A stretch of 64,000 nucleotides of DNA. Origin: Verrucomicrobiota bacterium. Its GTDB lineage: Bacteria; Verrucomicrobiota; Verrucomicrobiia; Verrucomicrobiales; Akkermansiaceae. Numbering within the stretch: the first letter of the stretch is position 1; each line of letters starts with the position of its first letter. This document shows, one piece after another, positions 49,129-57,327 of this stretch. The position numbers were made by a program, and so were the translations under genes. The notes beneath the pieces are model-generated. The model worked only from the letters and a program-made list of their open reading frames with translations. It searched no databases and had not been told where the DNA came from. The DNA lies in NCBI GenBank assembly GCA_017301995.1, contig JAFLEH010000035.1:1-64000 (forward strand). The letters are read 5' to 3'.

Positions 49129-50676
49129 CTATTTCGGCTTGGTGACCATGTCGAAGTCATCCGAGCGGAAGGGTGTGACCGGGAGACCGTCCTTGTTGAA
49201 CAGGTTGCAGACCGGGTTGTCGGCCCACGCGTAGCGGACGGCCACCGGGTTGGGGACTTGGTCGCAGGTGACTTCGATGCTGTCCTTGCCGGTGATCCGG
49301 CCTTTGGCATTGCGCCAGACTTTGTCGGCGCCGCAGACGGCGAAACCGACCGCGTCCTGCACGTCGAAGGGCCGCAGTTCGCTGCCGTACATATCGAGTG
49401 TCACCAGCGCCTTATTGCCCTCGAAACGGACGTTTTTGCAGACCGGGCTGAGGTGCGGCAGGGCGATTCCGTAGTCCTTGGCCAAGGCCAGGCGGGCCAG
49501 ACGCGCGCCGACGTCGCGCTTGTTGCGGGGGTGGATGTCCTTGCCTTCGCCGATGTCGATGATGACCGCCTGGCCGGTTTTCGGGAGGGAGAGGGTGAGG
49601 GTTTGCGCCTCGCGGAGTTCGGCCCACGCGCTGTCGCCGGGTTCGGGCTTTTCCGCCATGTAGTCGGCCAGTTGCACCCAATAGAACGGGAAGTCCCCCT
49701 GTTTCCACTCCGCCCGCCATTGTTGGATCATGAACGGGAACAACGCCCGGTATTCCCATGCGCGGCCGGCGTTGGATTCGCCCTGATACCAGATGACGCC
49801 CTTGATGCCGTAGCCGAGGGTCGGGTTGAGGACGCCGTTGAAGATGTTGCCGGGGCGGGCGTTGCCGTTGAGCCAGCCGCCTGGGCTGCCGGGGGCTTTG
49901 GGCTGCGGTTTACCCTCGGCTTTGGCCTTTTCGCAGGCCTCTTTCCATTTGGAAATCGCCGCCTCGTGCTTGGCCTTGGCTTCGGGCGAGGTGAGCGCGT
50001 TTTCCTGCCCGACCGTGCGGTCCATCAGCGCCTTGAAGCGCGGATCCTGTTCGAGGCTGGACCGTTTCACCCAGGCCTCGGCCGCCGAACCGCCCCATGC
50101 GTTGTTGATGAGCCCCACCGGCACCCCCAGCACCTGATGGAGATGCCTTCCGAAAAAGAACCCGGCCGCCGTAAAACCGCGGCAGTTGTCCGGAGTGCAG
50201 GCGCGCCATTGGCCTTTGAAATCGTTCTGCGGCTCCTGTGTGCCCACCTGTGGCACGGAAACAAGGCGCAACCCGGGAAGATTCGCGCCCAAGGCTTCCA
50301 GATCGCCATTCCAATCTCCGCCAAGCGCAAACTGCATGTTCGACTGCCCGGAGCACATCCACACCTCGCCGATCAGCACGTTTTGCAGCATCCGGGAGGT
50401 ACTGCCCTTGATGGTCATCGCCTGCGGGTTCGCATTGGCGGGCATCGGGTCCAATTTCACCGTCCAGCGGCCGTCCGCACCGGCCTCGGCGGATTTCGTC
50501 TGCCCGGCGAACTCCACGGTCACCTTGGTCCCCGGCGTGTCCCACCCCCAAACCGGGTCGGCCTGCTGCTGTTGGAGGACCATTTCATCGCCGATAATGG
50601 CGGGAAGTTTCAGCTCGGCCCGGGCGGAAACCGTCAGGACAAGCAGCACGGCACAGGGAAAAACGCGGGATTTCAT
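49129..50676 (-). CDS. Sialate O-acetylesterase (SGNH family), secreted
   Basis: 515 residues from ATG 50676, which opens a signal peptide (KSRVFPCAVLLVLTVSARA). The family signatures are VLQQQQADPVWGWDTPG, the SGNH serine block MCSGQSNMQFAL, the N-block IGLINNAWGGSAAEAW-like segment (VGLINNAWGGSAAEAW), GVIWYQGESNAGRA, and the Asp/His region DIGEGKDIHPRNKRDVGARL. These enzymes remove acetyl groups from sialic acids or plant and algal polysaccharides outside the cytoplasm. It stands alone, convergent with the two-TM gene. Verrucomicrobia often carry many such esterases with sulfatases and glycosidases. Confidence 0.9.
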   Translation of the reverse strand: MKSRVFPCAVLLVLTVSARAELKLPAIIGDEMVLQQQQADPVWGWDTPGTKVTVEFAGQTKSAEAGADGRWTVKLDPMPANANPQAMTIKGSTSRMLQNVLIGEVWMCSGQSNMQFALGGDWNGDLEALGANLPGLRLVSVPQVGTQEPQNDFKGQWRACTPDNCRGFTAAGFFFGRHLHQVLGVPVGLINNAWGGSAAEAWVKRSSLEQDPRFKALMDRTVGQENALTSPEAKAKHEAAISKWKEACEKAKAEGKPQPKAPGSPGGWLNGNARPGNIFNGVLNPTLGYGIKGVIWYQGESNAGRAWEYRALFPFMIQQWRAEWKQGDFPFYWVQLADYMAEKPEPGDSAWAELREAQTLTLSLPKTGQAVIIDIGEGKDIHPRNKRDVGARLARLALAKDYGIALPHLSPVCKNVRFEGNKALVTLDMYGSELRPFDVQDAVGFAVCGADKVWRNAKGRITGKDSIEVTCDQVPNPVAVRYAWADNPVCNLFNKDGLPVTPFRSDDFDMVTKPK

Positions 50677-50860
50677 GGTGGTTTTTGGGGTTGGAGGTCC
50701 GTCCGATACGCGGGTCCCCCGCCCCGGCCTTTCATCGCGGACTCCGATTTGGCATCCGGTGCGGGCCACCGGTCAAATGACCTATCAGCGCCTTGGGCGG
50801 TCCTGAAGGGTTCCGCGGTTGATTCCGCCGTGCTTCCTGTTCCGGCTTTCGGATTTGAGC

Positions 50861-50889
50861 TTGCCGGACGCCGCCCGGCCGTCTATCCA
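50861..50889 (+). promoter_or_regulatory. Leaderless-type promoter of the gene at 50897
   Basis: TTGCCG (50861-50866), 17 nt, TATCCA (50884-50889), then exactly 7 nt before ATG 50897. The geometry is identical to that of fucI and fabG. Confidence 0.5.
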
Positions 50890-50896
50890 TGTCGGC

Positions 50897-52225
50897 ATGA
50901 ACGGTGTGACAATGCGCGGGCGTCACGTATGGAAACGAATTTTGATCGGGTTTGTCGGCGTGGTGCTGGTATTGGCACTGGGCTTGGTGGGCTGGATCGC
51001 CGCGATGTCCCGCGACATAAAGCCGCCGGACGTGAGCGATGTCTCTCGGGTGCGGATGGAATTGCCCCCCGAGAAGGATGCGTTCACCCATTTCGCGCGC
51101 GCCCGATCGGTATTGGTGTGGCCGGAAGGGGAACATCTCGCCCGTCTTCGACAGAGTTCGCAGGCCGAGTATGACAAAAAGATCCGCGAAGTCGTGGACG
51201 CCAACGCCGAGGCATTGCGCCATTTGGCGGCCGGGTTGGCCTGCGAATCCTGTCTGGGCCCACAAAAATGGACACCTGATTCCGCTATTCCTTCGCCCCA
51301 TCTCGCACAACTCCTAAACGAACGGGCGCGGCTGCGATTGCGTTCAGGCACTCCCAAAGAAGCGGTCGCCGCTTGCGCCGACACAATGCGCTTTGGAGAT
51401 CTGCTGACAAATTGCCCCAACTCCAGCATTTGGTGGTTTCTGGGAGCCAGCACCCTTATCAAGGGCTCGGATACGGCTCGCCTGATCGCCAATGACCCCC
51501 GTGTTTCCGAAGCGGACTTGGTCGGCTTGCTTCAAGTGATCGATTCGGTGGGGCCTTTGGACCGCGGGCTGGAACTGGGATTCAAGGGCGATTTCATGAT
51601 AGCCGATCACCTGATCACAAGCATTGGCAATTCGGCGAAGGAACGAACCAGCCTGCAAAAAGCCTCGCGAATACCCACGTGGGTTTCTCCGCTATCCGGA
51701 TATTTGCTCCAGCCGAACCGATGCCGCCTGAAAGCGGCTGAAATGGTCAGGGAGGAGATCCATGCGATCTCCCTGAAAGGCAACGATCCATTGCCAGAAA
51801 TTGAGCCGGCGGGAGTGACCGGACGCGAGTCGAAGATCGGACTACTGGGAAAACCCAATGCGCTCGGCCGAATTCTGCTGGAAACGGTTGCCTGTGGAAA
51901 TGTCCGCATCATCCGCTCCAAAGCTCGGTGCGAACGGAGCCTACGCGGCGCCCGGCTGGTGGTGGCGCTGAGGCTGTTCGAGAAGCGAACGGGAAAGCTG
52001 CCCTCAACGCTGGATGAGTTAGTCCCCACCTACCTCCCCTCCGTGCCTCTGAACCCATGGGACGGGATGCCCTTCGTTTACGATCCGGAAAAGCGGTTGG
52101 TGCGCTCGGCGAGTGCCAATCCGAAGCCCAGCGGCAGCCCGGATTCCCTCGTTCGGAATCCGGAAGCCAAAGAAAACAATCCCGTTGCGGTGGAATTCGT
52201 GGTCGGCATCGCCCCAGCCGAGTAG
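50897..52225 (+). CDS. Membrane-anchored protein of unknown function
   Basis: 442 residues from ATG 50897; this start is supported by a promoter whose -10 box ends 7 nt upstream. One N-terminal TM helix (ILIGFVGVVLVLALGLVGWI) is followed by a large soluble domain, mostly helical (EKDAFTHFARARSVLVW, LAQLLNERARLRLRSG, EAVAACADTMRFGDLL). Near the C-terminus the text LRGARLVVALRLFEKRTGKL, PSTLDELVPTYLPSVPLNPW, DGMPFVYDPEKR matches a motif common in PVC membrane proteins of unknown role. The orientation is probably N-in with the bulk outside. No catalytic motif is seen. Confidence 0.75.
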   Translation: MNGVTMRGRHVWKRILIGFVGVVLVLALGLVGWIAAMSRDIKPPDVSDVSRVRMELPPEKDAFTHFARARSVLVWPEGEHLARLRQSSQAEYDKKIREVVDANAEALRHLAAGLACESCLGPQKWTPDSAIPSPHLAQLLNERARLRLRSGTPKEAVAACADTMRFGDLLTNCPNSSIWWFLGASTLIKGSDTARLIANDPRVSEADLVGLLQVIDSVGPLDRGLELGFKGDFMIADHLITSIGNSAKERTSLQKASRIPTWVSPLSGYLLQPNRCRLKAAEMVREEIHAISLKGNDPLPEIEPAGVTGRESKIGLLGKPNALGRILLETVACGNVRIIRSKARCERSLRGARLVVALRLFEKRTGKLPSTLDELVPTYLPSVPLNPWDGMPFVYDPEKRLVRSASANPKPSGSPDSLVRNPEAKENNPVAVEFVVGIAPAE

Positions 52226-52371
52226 ATGCGGGTTTCCGCAATCATGTGCCGACGTAGGACGTCCGAATCCTACCCGCCAACCTCGCGACGCTCCCCGTCC
52301 CTGTGATTTTTCCAAAATTTGGGTTTTGCGGACCGGGATAACCTGTCAATCTCCCGCCGGACCTTTCCCTC

Positions 52372-53769
52372 ATGATCACATACACCAAACCACCCCATCC
52401 CCGCGAATACCGGCTGATTTTCCGCAATGTGGACCGGGAAGGCTGGGATCCGTCGATCGAGTGCTATCTCCGCGACGGCGGCTACCAGGATCTCAAAAAG
52501 GCCGTCGGCATGGCTCCCAGGGACATCACCGAGGAAGTGAAGAAATCCGGCCTGCGGGGCCGCGGCGGCGCGGGATTCCCCACCGGCATGAAGTGGACTT
52601 TCATCCCGCCCAACAACACCAAGCCGGTCTATCTGATCTGCAACTGCGACGAGTCGGAACCCGGCACCTTCAAGGACCGCTACATCGTCCACCAGGACCC
52701 GCACCAATTGATCGAGGGTATGGTGATTTCCGCCTTCGCTGTCGGCGCGCACACCGCTTACATTTACATCCGCGAGGAGTTTCCGCAGGGGGCGATCATT
52801 CTGGAACGCGCCATCGCCGAGGCCCGCCAGCACGGGTTTCTCGGACCAAACCTGCTAGGGACCGGCTTCGATCTGGAAATTTACGTCCACCGCGGCGCGG
52901 GAGCCTACATCTGCGGCGAGGAAACCGGCCTGATCGAGTCGCTGGAAGGCAAGCGCCCCTATCCGCGGATCAAGCCGCCGTATTTCCCCGCCGCGCTCGG
53001 GCTCTACATGTGCCCCACCATCGTCAACAATGTCGAGTCGCTCTGCCATGTCAAACACATCATCCGGATGGGCGGCGACCAATACGCCACCCTCGGCGTG
53101 CCCCGCAATACCGGCACCCGCATCGTCGGCGTCTCCGGCGATGTTAGAAAACCCGGCTACTTCGAGATCGAGGTGGGCAAGCTGACCATGGGCGAGCTGC
53201 TCAACGACCTATGCGGCGGTGCCAAGGACGGCCGCACGCTCAAGGCGGTGATCCCCGGCGGTTCGTCCGCCAAGATTCTCCGCTGCGACGAAACCTACAC
53301 GATCAAAAACCCGGACGGCACCACCCGCGAGCTGAGCTTCTGGGACATCCCGCTCGACTTCGACACCATCGCGGCCTGCGGGTCGATGGCGGGCTCCGGC
53401 GGCGTGATCGTCATGGACGACTCGCGCAAGATGTCGTGGGTGCTCAACAACCTCAACGCGTTCTACGCCCACGAATCGTGCGGCCAATGCACCCCGTGCC
53501 GCGAAGGCTCCACCTGGATGAAGAAGATCTCCGACCGCATTCTGGCCGGCGACGCCTCACCCCAGGATCTGGAGACGCTGGAGGCCATCGCCTATCAAAT
53601 CGACGGCAAGACCGTCTGCGCCTTCGGCGAAGCGTCGTCCTGGCCGGTGGAGGCGATCATCGCCAAATTCCGCGACGAGCTGCTCGCCGAAACCAACCCC
53701 GCCGCGGCCAACCGGCCCCACAACCCGGAAACGGCCGCCCAACTGCGCTACCTGGCCACCACACCCTAA
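52372..53769 (+). CDS. nuoF: NADH-quinone oxidoreductase subunit F (NuoF)
   Basis: 465 residues, near the usual ~440. The NAD/FMN-binding signatures are GLRGRGGAGFPTGMKW and CNCDESEPGTFKDR, then YICGEETGLIESLEGKR; the N3 [4Fe-4S] ligands are in ESCGQCTPCREGSTWM plus the later Cys in GKTVCAFG. NuoF oxidises NADH and passes electrons through FMN into complex I on the cytoplasmic side. Neither nuoE nor nuoG nor any other subunit is adjacent; its neighbours are an unknown membrane protein and eboE, so either the operon is split in this genome or this is an extra copy serving an NAD-linked hydrogenase or formate dehydrogenase. Confidence 0.93.
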   Translation: MITYTKPPHPREYRLIFRNVDREGWDPSIECYLRDGGYQDLKKAVGMAPRDITEEVKKSGLRGRGGAGFPTGMKWTFIPPNNTKPVYLICNCDESEPGTFKDRYIVHQDPHQLIEGMVISAFAVGAHTAYIYIREEFPQGAIILERAIAEARQHGFLGPNLLGTGFDLEIYVHRGAGAYICGEETGLIESLEGKRPYPRIKPPYFPAALGLYMCPTIVNNVESLCHVKHIIRMGGDQYATLGVPRNTGTRIVGVSGDVRKPGYFEIEVGKLTMGELLNDLCGGAKDGRTLKAVIPGGSSAKILRCDETYTIKNPDGTTRELSFWDIPLDFDTIAACGSMAGSGGVIVMDDSRKMSWVLNNLNAFYAHESCGQCTPCREGSTWMKKISDRILAGDASPQDLETLEAIAYQIDGKTVCAFGEASSWPVEAIIAKFRDELLAETNPAAANRPHNPETAAQLRYLATTP

Positions 53770-53795
53770 CAAACCGCGCCACGGACAAGAAAATG

Positions 53796-53950
53796 AAAAG
53801 CGCGGAGCGCCATCCGTGCCTATCCGTGAGATCCGTGGTCCAAACAACCACAACCCCAAGATTTCAAACCACGGATGACACGAATGTTCACGGATATGAA
53901 AGAGAAAAGCGCGGAGCACCATCCGTGCTTATCCGTGTGATCCGTGGTCC
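53796..53950. repeat. Pair of 46-bp direct repeats between nuoF and eboE
   Basis: Copies at 53796-53841 and 53905-53950 differ at three of 46 positions; both start AAAAGCGCGGAGC and end ATCCGTGGTCC. The spacer holds an inverted piece (ACCACGGATGACACGAATGT). The ATCCGTG text is a recognisable intergenic repeat family in PVC genomes (from memory). It fills almost the whole 190-base gap. Confidence 0.85.
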
Positions 53951-53959
53951 CATTGAAAA

Positions 53960-55135
53960 ATGAACCTCCCCGGCACAACCGAATCCCGCGCCCACCTCGC
54001 CTACTGCACCAACATCCATCCGGCGGAGACCTGGGCGGACACCCGCCACGCGCTGGCCACCCACACGCTCGCGGTCCGCGATCTGCTGCGCGCGTCGGGC
54101 CACCTCGCCGGTGACGCGCCGTTCGCCATCGGCCTCCGGCTATCCGCATCGGCGGCGGTCGGATTGTTAGAAGGCGACGAACTCGCCCGTTTCCGCGATT
54201 GGCTGGCGCAAACCAACACCTATGTGTTCACCATCAACGGTTTCCCCTACGGCGACTTCCACGGCACGCGGGTGAAGGAGCGGGTCTTCCAACCCGACTG
54301 GACCGATCCTGCCCGGCTCGACTACACGAAAAACCTGTTCAGGATCCTCGCGGCCATCGCGCCAGCGGATGCCGGCGCCTCAGTGTCCACCCTGCCGGGT
54401 TCCTTCAAGGCATTCGGAGCCGACGAATCGCTGATCCGCGCCAATCTGATCGATCTAGCGGGCTACCTCGACGACCTATCCGATTCCTCCGGCCACGATC
54501 TCCATCTGGGCATGGAACCCGAACCGCTCGGGTATTTCGAAAACTCGGTGGAAACCGTGGCGTTCTTCGACCGACTCCGCCACCACGCGCCGGAAGCGGA
54601 AACGATCAACCGCCGGATCGGTGTGAACTACGATGCCTGCCACTTCGCGCTGCAATACGAATCAGCGGAATCCGCGCTCGATCTTCTGACGGCCGCCGGC
54701 ATCCGCCTATCCAAGATCCATCTCTCCAGCGCGCTGGCGTTTTCCCCGGCCGATCCAGCCGCGATGGATGCGATCCGCAGCTTCGAGGAGCCGACCTATT
54801 TCCATCAGGTCCTGCTGCTCGCCGCGGATGGGGAAATCACCCGTTTCAAGGACCTGCCGGATCTCCTAACCGACGTAGATGCCGGACGCTTCGATCCCGC
54901 CCGTTTTTCCGAGGCGCGGGTCCATTTTCACATCCCGCTCGATACCGAACCCGTCGCGCCGTTGCGCTCCACCCGCGACCACGCGGCGGAAACGCTGGCG
55001 TGGCATCGGCGGAACCCGGACGCCTGCCGGCATTTCGAAATCGAAACCTACACCTGGGGCGTGCTCCCCCAGACCATGCAGCGCCCCGTGGCCGAACAAA
55101 TCGCCGCCGAATACCGCTGGGTCCTCGGATCCTAA
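53960..55135 (+). CDS. eboE: EboE-like metabolite traffic protein (TIM barrel)
   Basis: 391 residues. The opening HLAYCTNIHPAETWADTRHA and the block FTINGFPYGDFHGTRVKERV, FQPDWTDPARLDYT are hallmarks of EboE, a xylose-isomerase-like TIM barrel of the eboA-F cluster, which traffics or processes metabolites toward the cell surface (cyanobacterial scytonemin studies). Further conserved text: LHLGMEPEPLGYFEN, GVNYDACHFALQYES, and ETYTWGVLPQ. The ebo genes A-D and F are not nearby; cinA follows after 12 bases, so the two may be co-transcribed. The exact substrate is unknown. Confidence 0.88.
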   Translation: MNLPGTTESRAHLAYCTNIHPAETWADTRHALATHTLAVRDLLRASGHLAGDAPFAIGLRLSASAAVGLLEGDELARFRDWLAQTNTYVFTINGFPYGDFHGTRVKERVFQPDWTDPARLDYTKNLFRILAAIAPADAGASVSTLPGSFKAFGADESLIRANLIDLAGYLDDLSDSSGHDLHLGMEPEPLGYFENSVETVAFFDRLRHHAPEAETINRRIGVNYDACHFALQYESAESALDLLTAAGIRLSKIHLSSALAFSPADPAAMDAIRSFEEPTYFHQVLLLAADGEITRFKDLPDLLTDVDAGRFDPARFSEARVHFHIPLDTEPVAPLRSTRDHAAETLAWHRRNPDACRHFEIETYTWGVLPQTMQRPVAEQIAAEYRWVLGS

Positions 55136-55147
55136 CATCCATCCGCC

Positions 55148-56386
55148 ATGCGCATCGAGATCCTCAATACCGGCACCGAATTGCTGCTAGGAAACACCCT
55201 CAACACCCACGGAGCCTGGCTCGGACGCGAACTGCTGCCGATGGGCCTGCGCGTGGCCCGCCAAACCACCGTCCCCGACGGCCCGGCGATCCGCGAAAGC
55301 CTATCCGAAATTCTCGCCCGGGCCGACGTGCTGATCGCCACCGGCGGCCTCGGCCCCACCAGCGACGACATCACCCGCGAACTCACCGCCGAAGCGCTGG
55401 GGCTGGAACTCGATCAGGATCCCGCGGCCCGGCGGTCCATCGAGGCCTTCTTCGCCATCCGCAACCGCCCGATGGCCGAGGCCAATCTCAAGCAGGCGCT
55501 GTGTCCCGTGGGCGGCGAAATCCTCCCCAATCCGAACGGCACCGCGCCCGGAATCTATCTGCCGCCCGCGCTCAATCCGTGGTTCCCCTGCGCCGTTTTC
55601 CTGCTTCCCGGTCCGCCGCGCGAGATGATGCCCATGTTTCATGCCGAGGTGGCCCCGCGGCTCCGCGTCCTATCCGGCATCGGCAATCCGCCCGACTGTG
55701 TTTCCCTCAAGTTCGCCGGCATCGGGGAAAGCGATTTCCACGATGGCATCGACGCCCGGCTCGCGGCGATTCCCGAGCTTGAATTCGGCTACTGCGCCCA
55801 CATCGGCGAGGTGGATCTCCGCCTGATCGGCACGCCGGACGCGATCCTGGCCGCCAGAGAGATCGTCTCCGCGCGGTTCGGCGATTATCTTGTTAGTTCG
55901 GACGGTTCCTCGCTGGAGGAAACCGTGGTCCGCCTCCTAACCGAGAGCCGGCTGACCCTCGCCACCGCCGAAAGCTGCACCGGCGGCATGATTTCCAACC
56001 GGCTGACCAACGTACCCGGTTCCAGCGCGGTCTTCACCCACGGCTTCGTCACCTACGCGAACGAGGCGAAAACAACCATGTTGGATGTTCCCGCACGGCT
56101 CATCGGGGAAAACGGCGCGGTTAGCGAACCGGTGGCGCTCGCCATGGCCGATGGCGCGCTCGCCCGCAGCGGAGCCGACCTCGCCGTCGCCGTGACCGGC
56201 ATCGCCGGCCCGAGCGGTGGCACCCCGGAGAAACCCGCCGGCACCGCATGGCTCGCCCTCGCCCGCAAAGGCGCATCCACCCGCGCCTGGCGCGTCTTCC
56301 AACCCCGCAATCGCCTCGATTTCAAACTCGGCATCAGCCAGACCGCCCTTGATGCCGTTAGAAAATCCCTATGCGGAATCCCATAG
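55148..56386 (+). CDS. cinA: CinA: competence/damage-inducible protein (MoCF-like plus PncC domain)
   Basis: 412 residues, the usual length. The N-terminal COG1058/MoCF domain shows EILNTGTELLLGNTLNTH and ATGGLGPTSDDITRELTAEA and FLLPGPPREMMPMF. The C-terminal PncC domain (about 255-412) shows TLATAESCTGGMISNRLTNV, FTHGFVTYANEAK, AVTGIAGPSGGTPEKPAGT. It acts as ADP-ribose pyrophosphatase and NMN deamidase, recycling pyridine nucleotides; in some bacteria it is induced with competence genes. It starts 12 bases after eboE. Confidence 0.95.
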   Translation: MRIEILNTGTELLLGNTLNTHGAWLGRELLPMGLRVARQTTVPDGPAIRESLSEILARADVLIATGGLGPTSDDITRELTAEALGLELDQDPAARRSIEAFFAIRNRPMAEANLKQALCPVGGEILPNPNGTAPGIYLPPALNPWFPCAVFLLPGPPREMMPMFHAEVAPRLRVLSGIGNPPDCVSLKFAGIGESDFHDGIDARLAAIPELEFGYCAHIGEVDLRLIGTPDAILAAREIVSARFGDYLVSSDGSSLEETVVRLLTESRLTLATAESCTGGMISNRLTNVPGSSAVFTHGFVTYANEAKTTMLDVPARLIGENGAVSEPVALAMADGALARSGADLAVAVTGIAGPSGGTPEKPAGTAWLALARKGASTRAWRVFQPRNRLDFKLGISQTALDAVRKSLCGIP

Positions 56387-56518
56387 CCGCGGTGATCCGA
56401 ACGTGGCCGCCGGGGAATCCGGAGAATCCTGATCGGAGGGTATGGATCGCAGGGGCCATCCCGTTGCGGACATGGTGACGGGGCTTGCAATCCGGGCGAC
56501 GATGGTTTTGGTTGGGGC

Positions 56519-56920
56519 ATGCGAATTCTGATATTTCTTGCGGGATTTTCCGTGCTGGCCCTGGGCTACGCCGCGAGCGAGGCGCTTTATGACAACGAGC
56601 GGCTGGCGTTCATCAGCGGCGCGCTGACGTTGGGCGGCGCGCTGATCATTTGCGGGTTGTTTTCGCTAGGGATGCGCTGGCACGGTGTCATCGGAGCGGG
56701 CGTGGTGGCACTGCTCGGCGCCTCGCGGGGAATCCAGAACCTCGCCGAGCTTCCGAAGTTCTGGCTGGGCAACCGGAGCCGCGGGGTCGCACCCGTACTG
56801 GAGTCCGCCGCGGCGCTGATCTGCATTCTGCTGCTCGTCCAGGTGGTGAGGACATTGCTTGCGGAAAAGCGCCGGCGCCTGATCGCGGACGAGGCGGACG
56901 GATCCGAGGGGGAAAGTTAG
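56519..56920 (+). CDS. Small membrane protein, three TM helices, unknown function
   Basis: 133 residues with hydrophobic segments at about 2-20 (LIFLAGFSVLALGYAASEAL), 30-70 (two runs, LTLGGALIICGLFSLG and VIGAGVVALLGASRG) and 93-110 (SAAALICILLLVQVVRTLLA), then a charged tail ending DEADGSEGES. No family is recognised. It lies 132 bases behind cinA on the same strand. Confidence 0.65.
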   Translation: MRILIFLAGFSVLALGYAASEALYDNERLAFISGALTLGGALIICGLFSLGMRWHGVIGAGVVALLGASRGIQNLAELPKFWLGNRSRGVAPVLESAAALICILLLVQVVRTLLAEKRRRLIADEADGSEGES

Positions 56921-57327
56921 ATACCGAGCCCCGCTTCACGCCGGAATCCGAAGCACATGGTACAAGCGGCTTCATTCCCGGGCTGTAGCGGCTTGCACCT
57001 GCATGGAATCTCTCCGCCAAGACGCCAAGTTCGCCAAGGGGATTGAAGATCGGAGATGGCGGATGAAGAAGCGCGCTTCCGTAGCCGCGCTCGTGAGAGC
57101 GTGGCATCCCAGGCGCGCCCCAATATCAGAGATCCTGATCCGGGGCCTTGTTTTCCGCTCCACTGCGTTTGGAGGTCGGAAATTGGTTTGGCACCATCGG
57201 GCCAAGAAGCCAGAGACCAGAATCCGGAGACCAGAAAGAAAGCACCATTCATCGACGTCGCTGTCGCCACGAATTGTGCCAGATCATTTTCCGACCGGAT
57301 CAGGATGTCTGAATATCCAATCCGCGT
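56921..57327. other. Intergenic region packed with short repeat-family remnants
   Basis: About 400 bases between convergent genes, without a supported gene. It contains TGTAGCGGCTTGCACC (56985), a CGCCAAGACGCCAAGTTCGCC element (57015-57040), a GTAGCCGCGCTCGTGAGAGC element (57081-57110, related to 5107-5139), and a CCAGAGACCAGAATCCGGAG element (57210-57235). All resemble recurring intergenic text of PVC genomes. Confidence 0.6.
57077..57110. repeat. Second copy of the GCGCTC/GAGCG intergenic repeat
   Basis: CTTCCGTAGCCGCGCTCGTG then AGAGCGTGGCATCC. It aligns with the reverse complement of 5107-5139 (TAGC.GCGCTC..GAGCGT..G.. pattern) and like it sits between genes. Confidence 0.5.

Noticed and set aside
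49258..51174. 638-residue open frame opposite the sialate O-acetylesterase
   Set aside because: Mirror frame caused by high GC; no family signature, whereas the minus-strand gene has GQSNM and a signal peptide.
54199..55782. 527-residue frame across eboE and cinA
   Set aside because: Arg/Pro-rich shadow frame spanning two clearly conserved genes in another phase.
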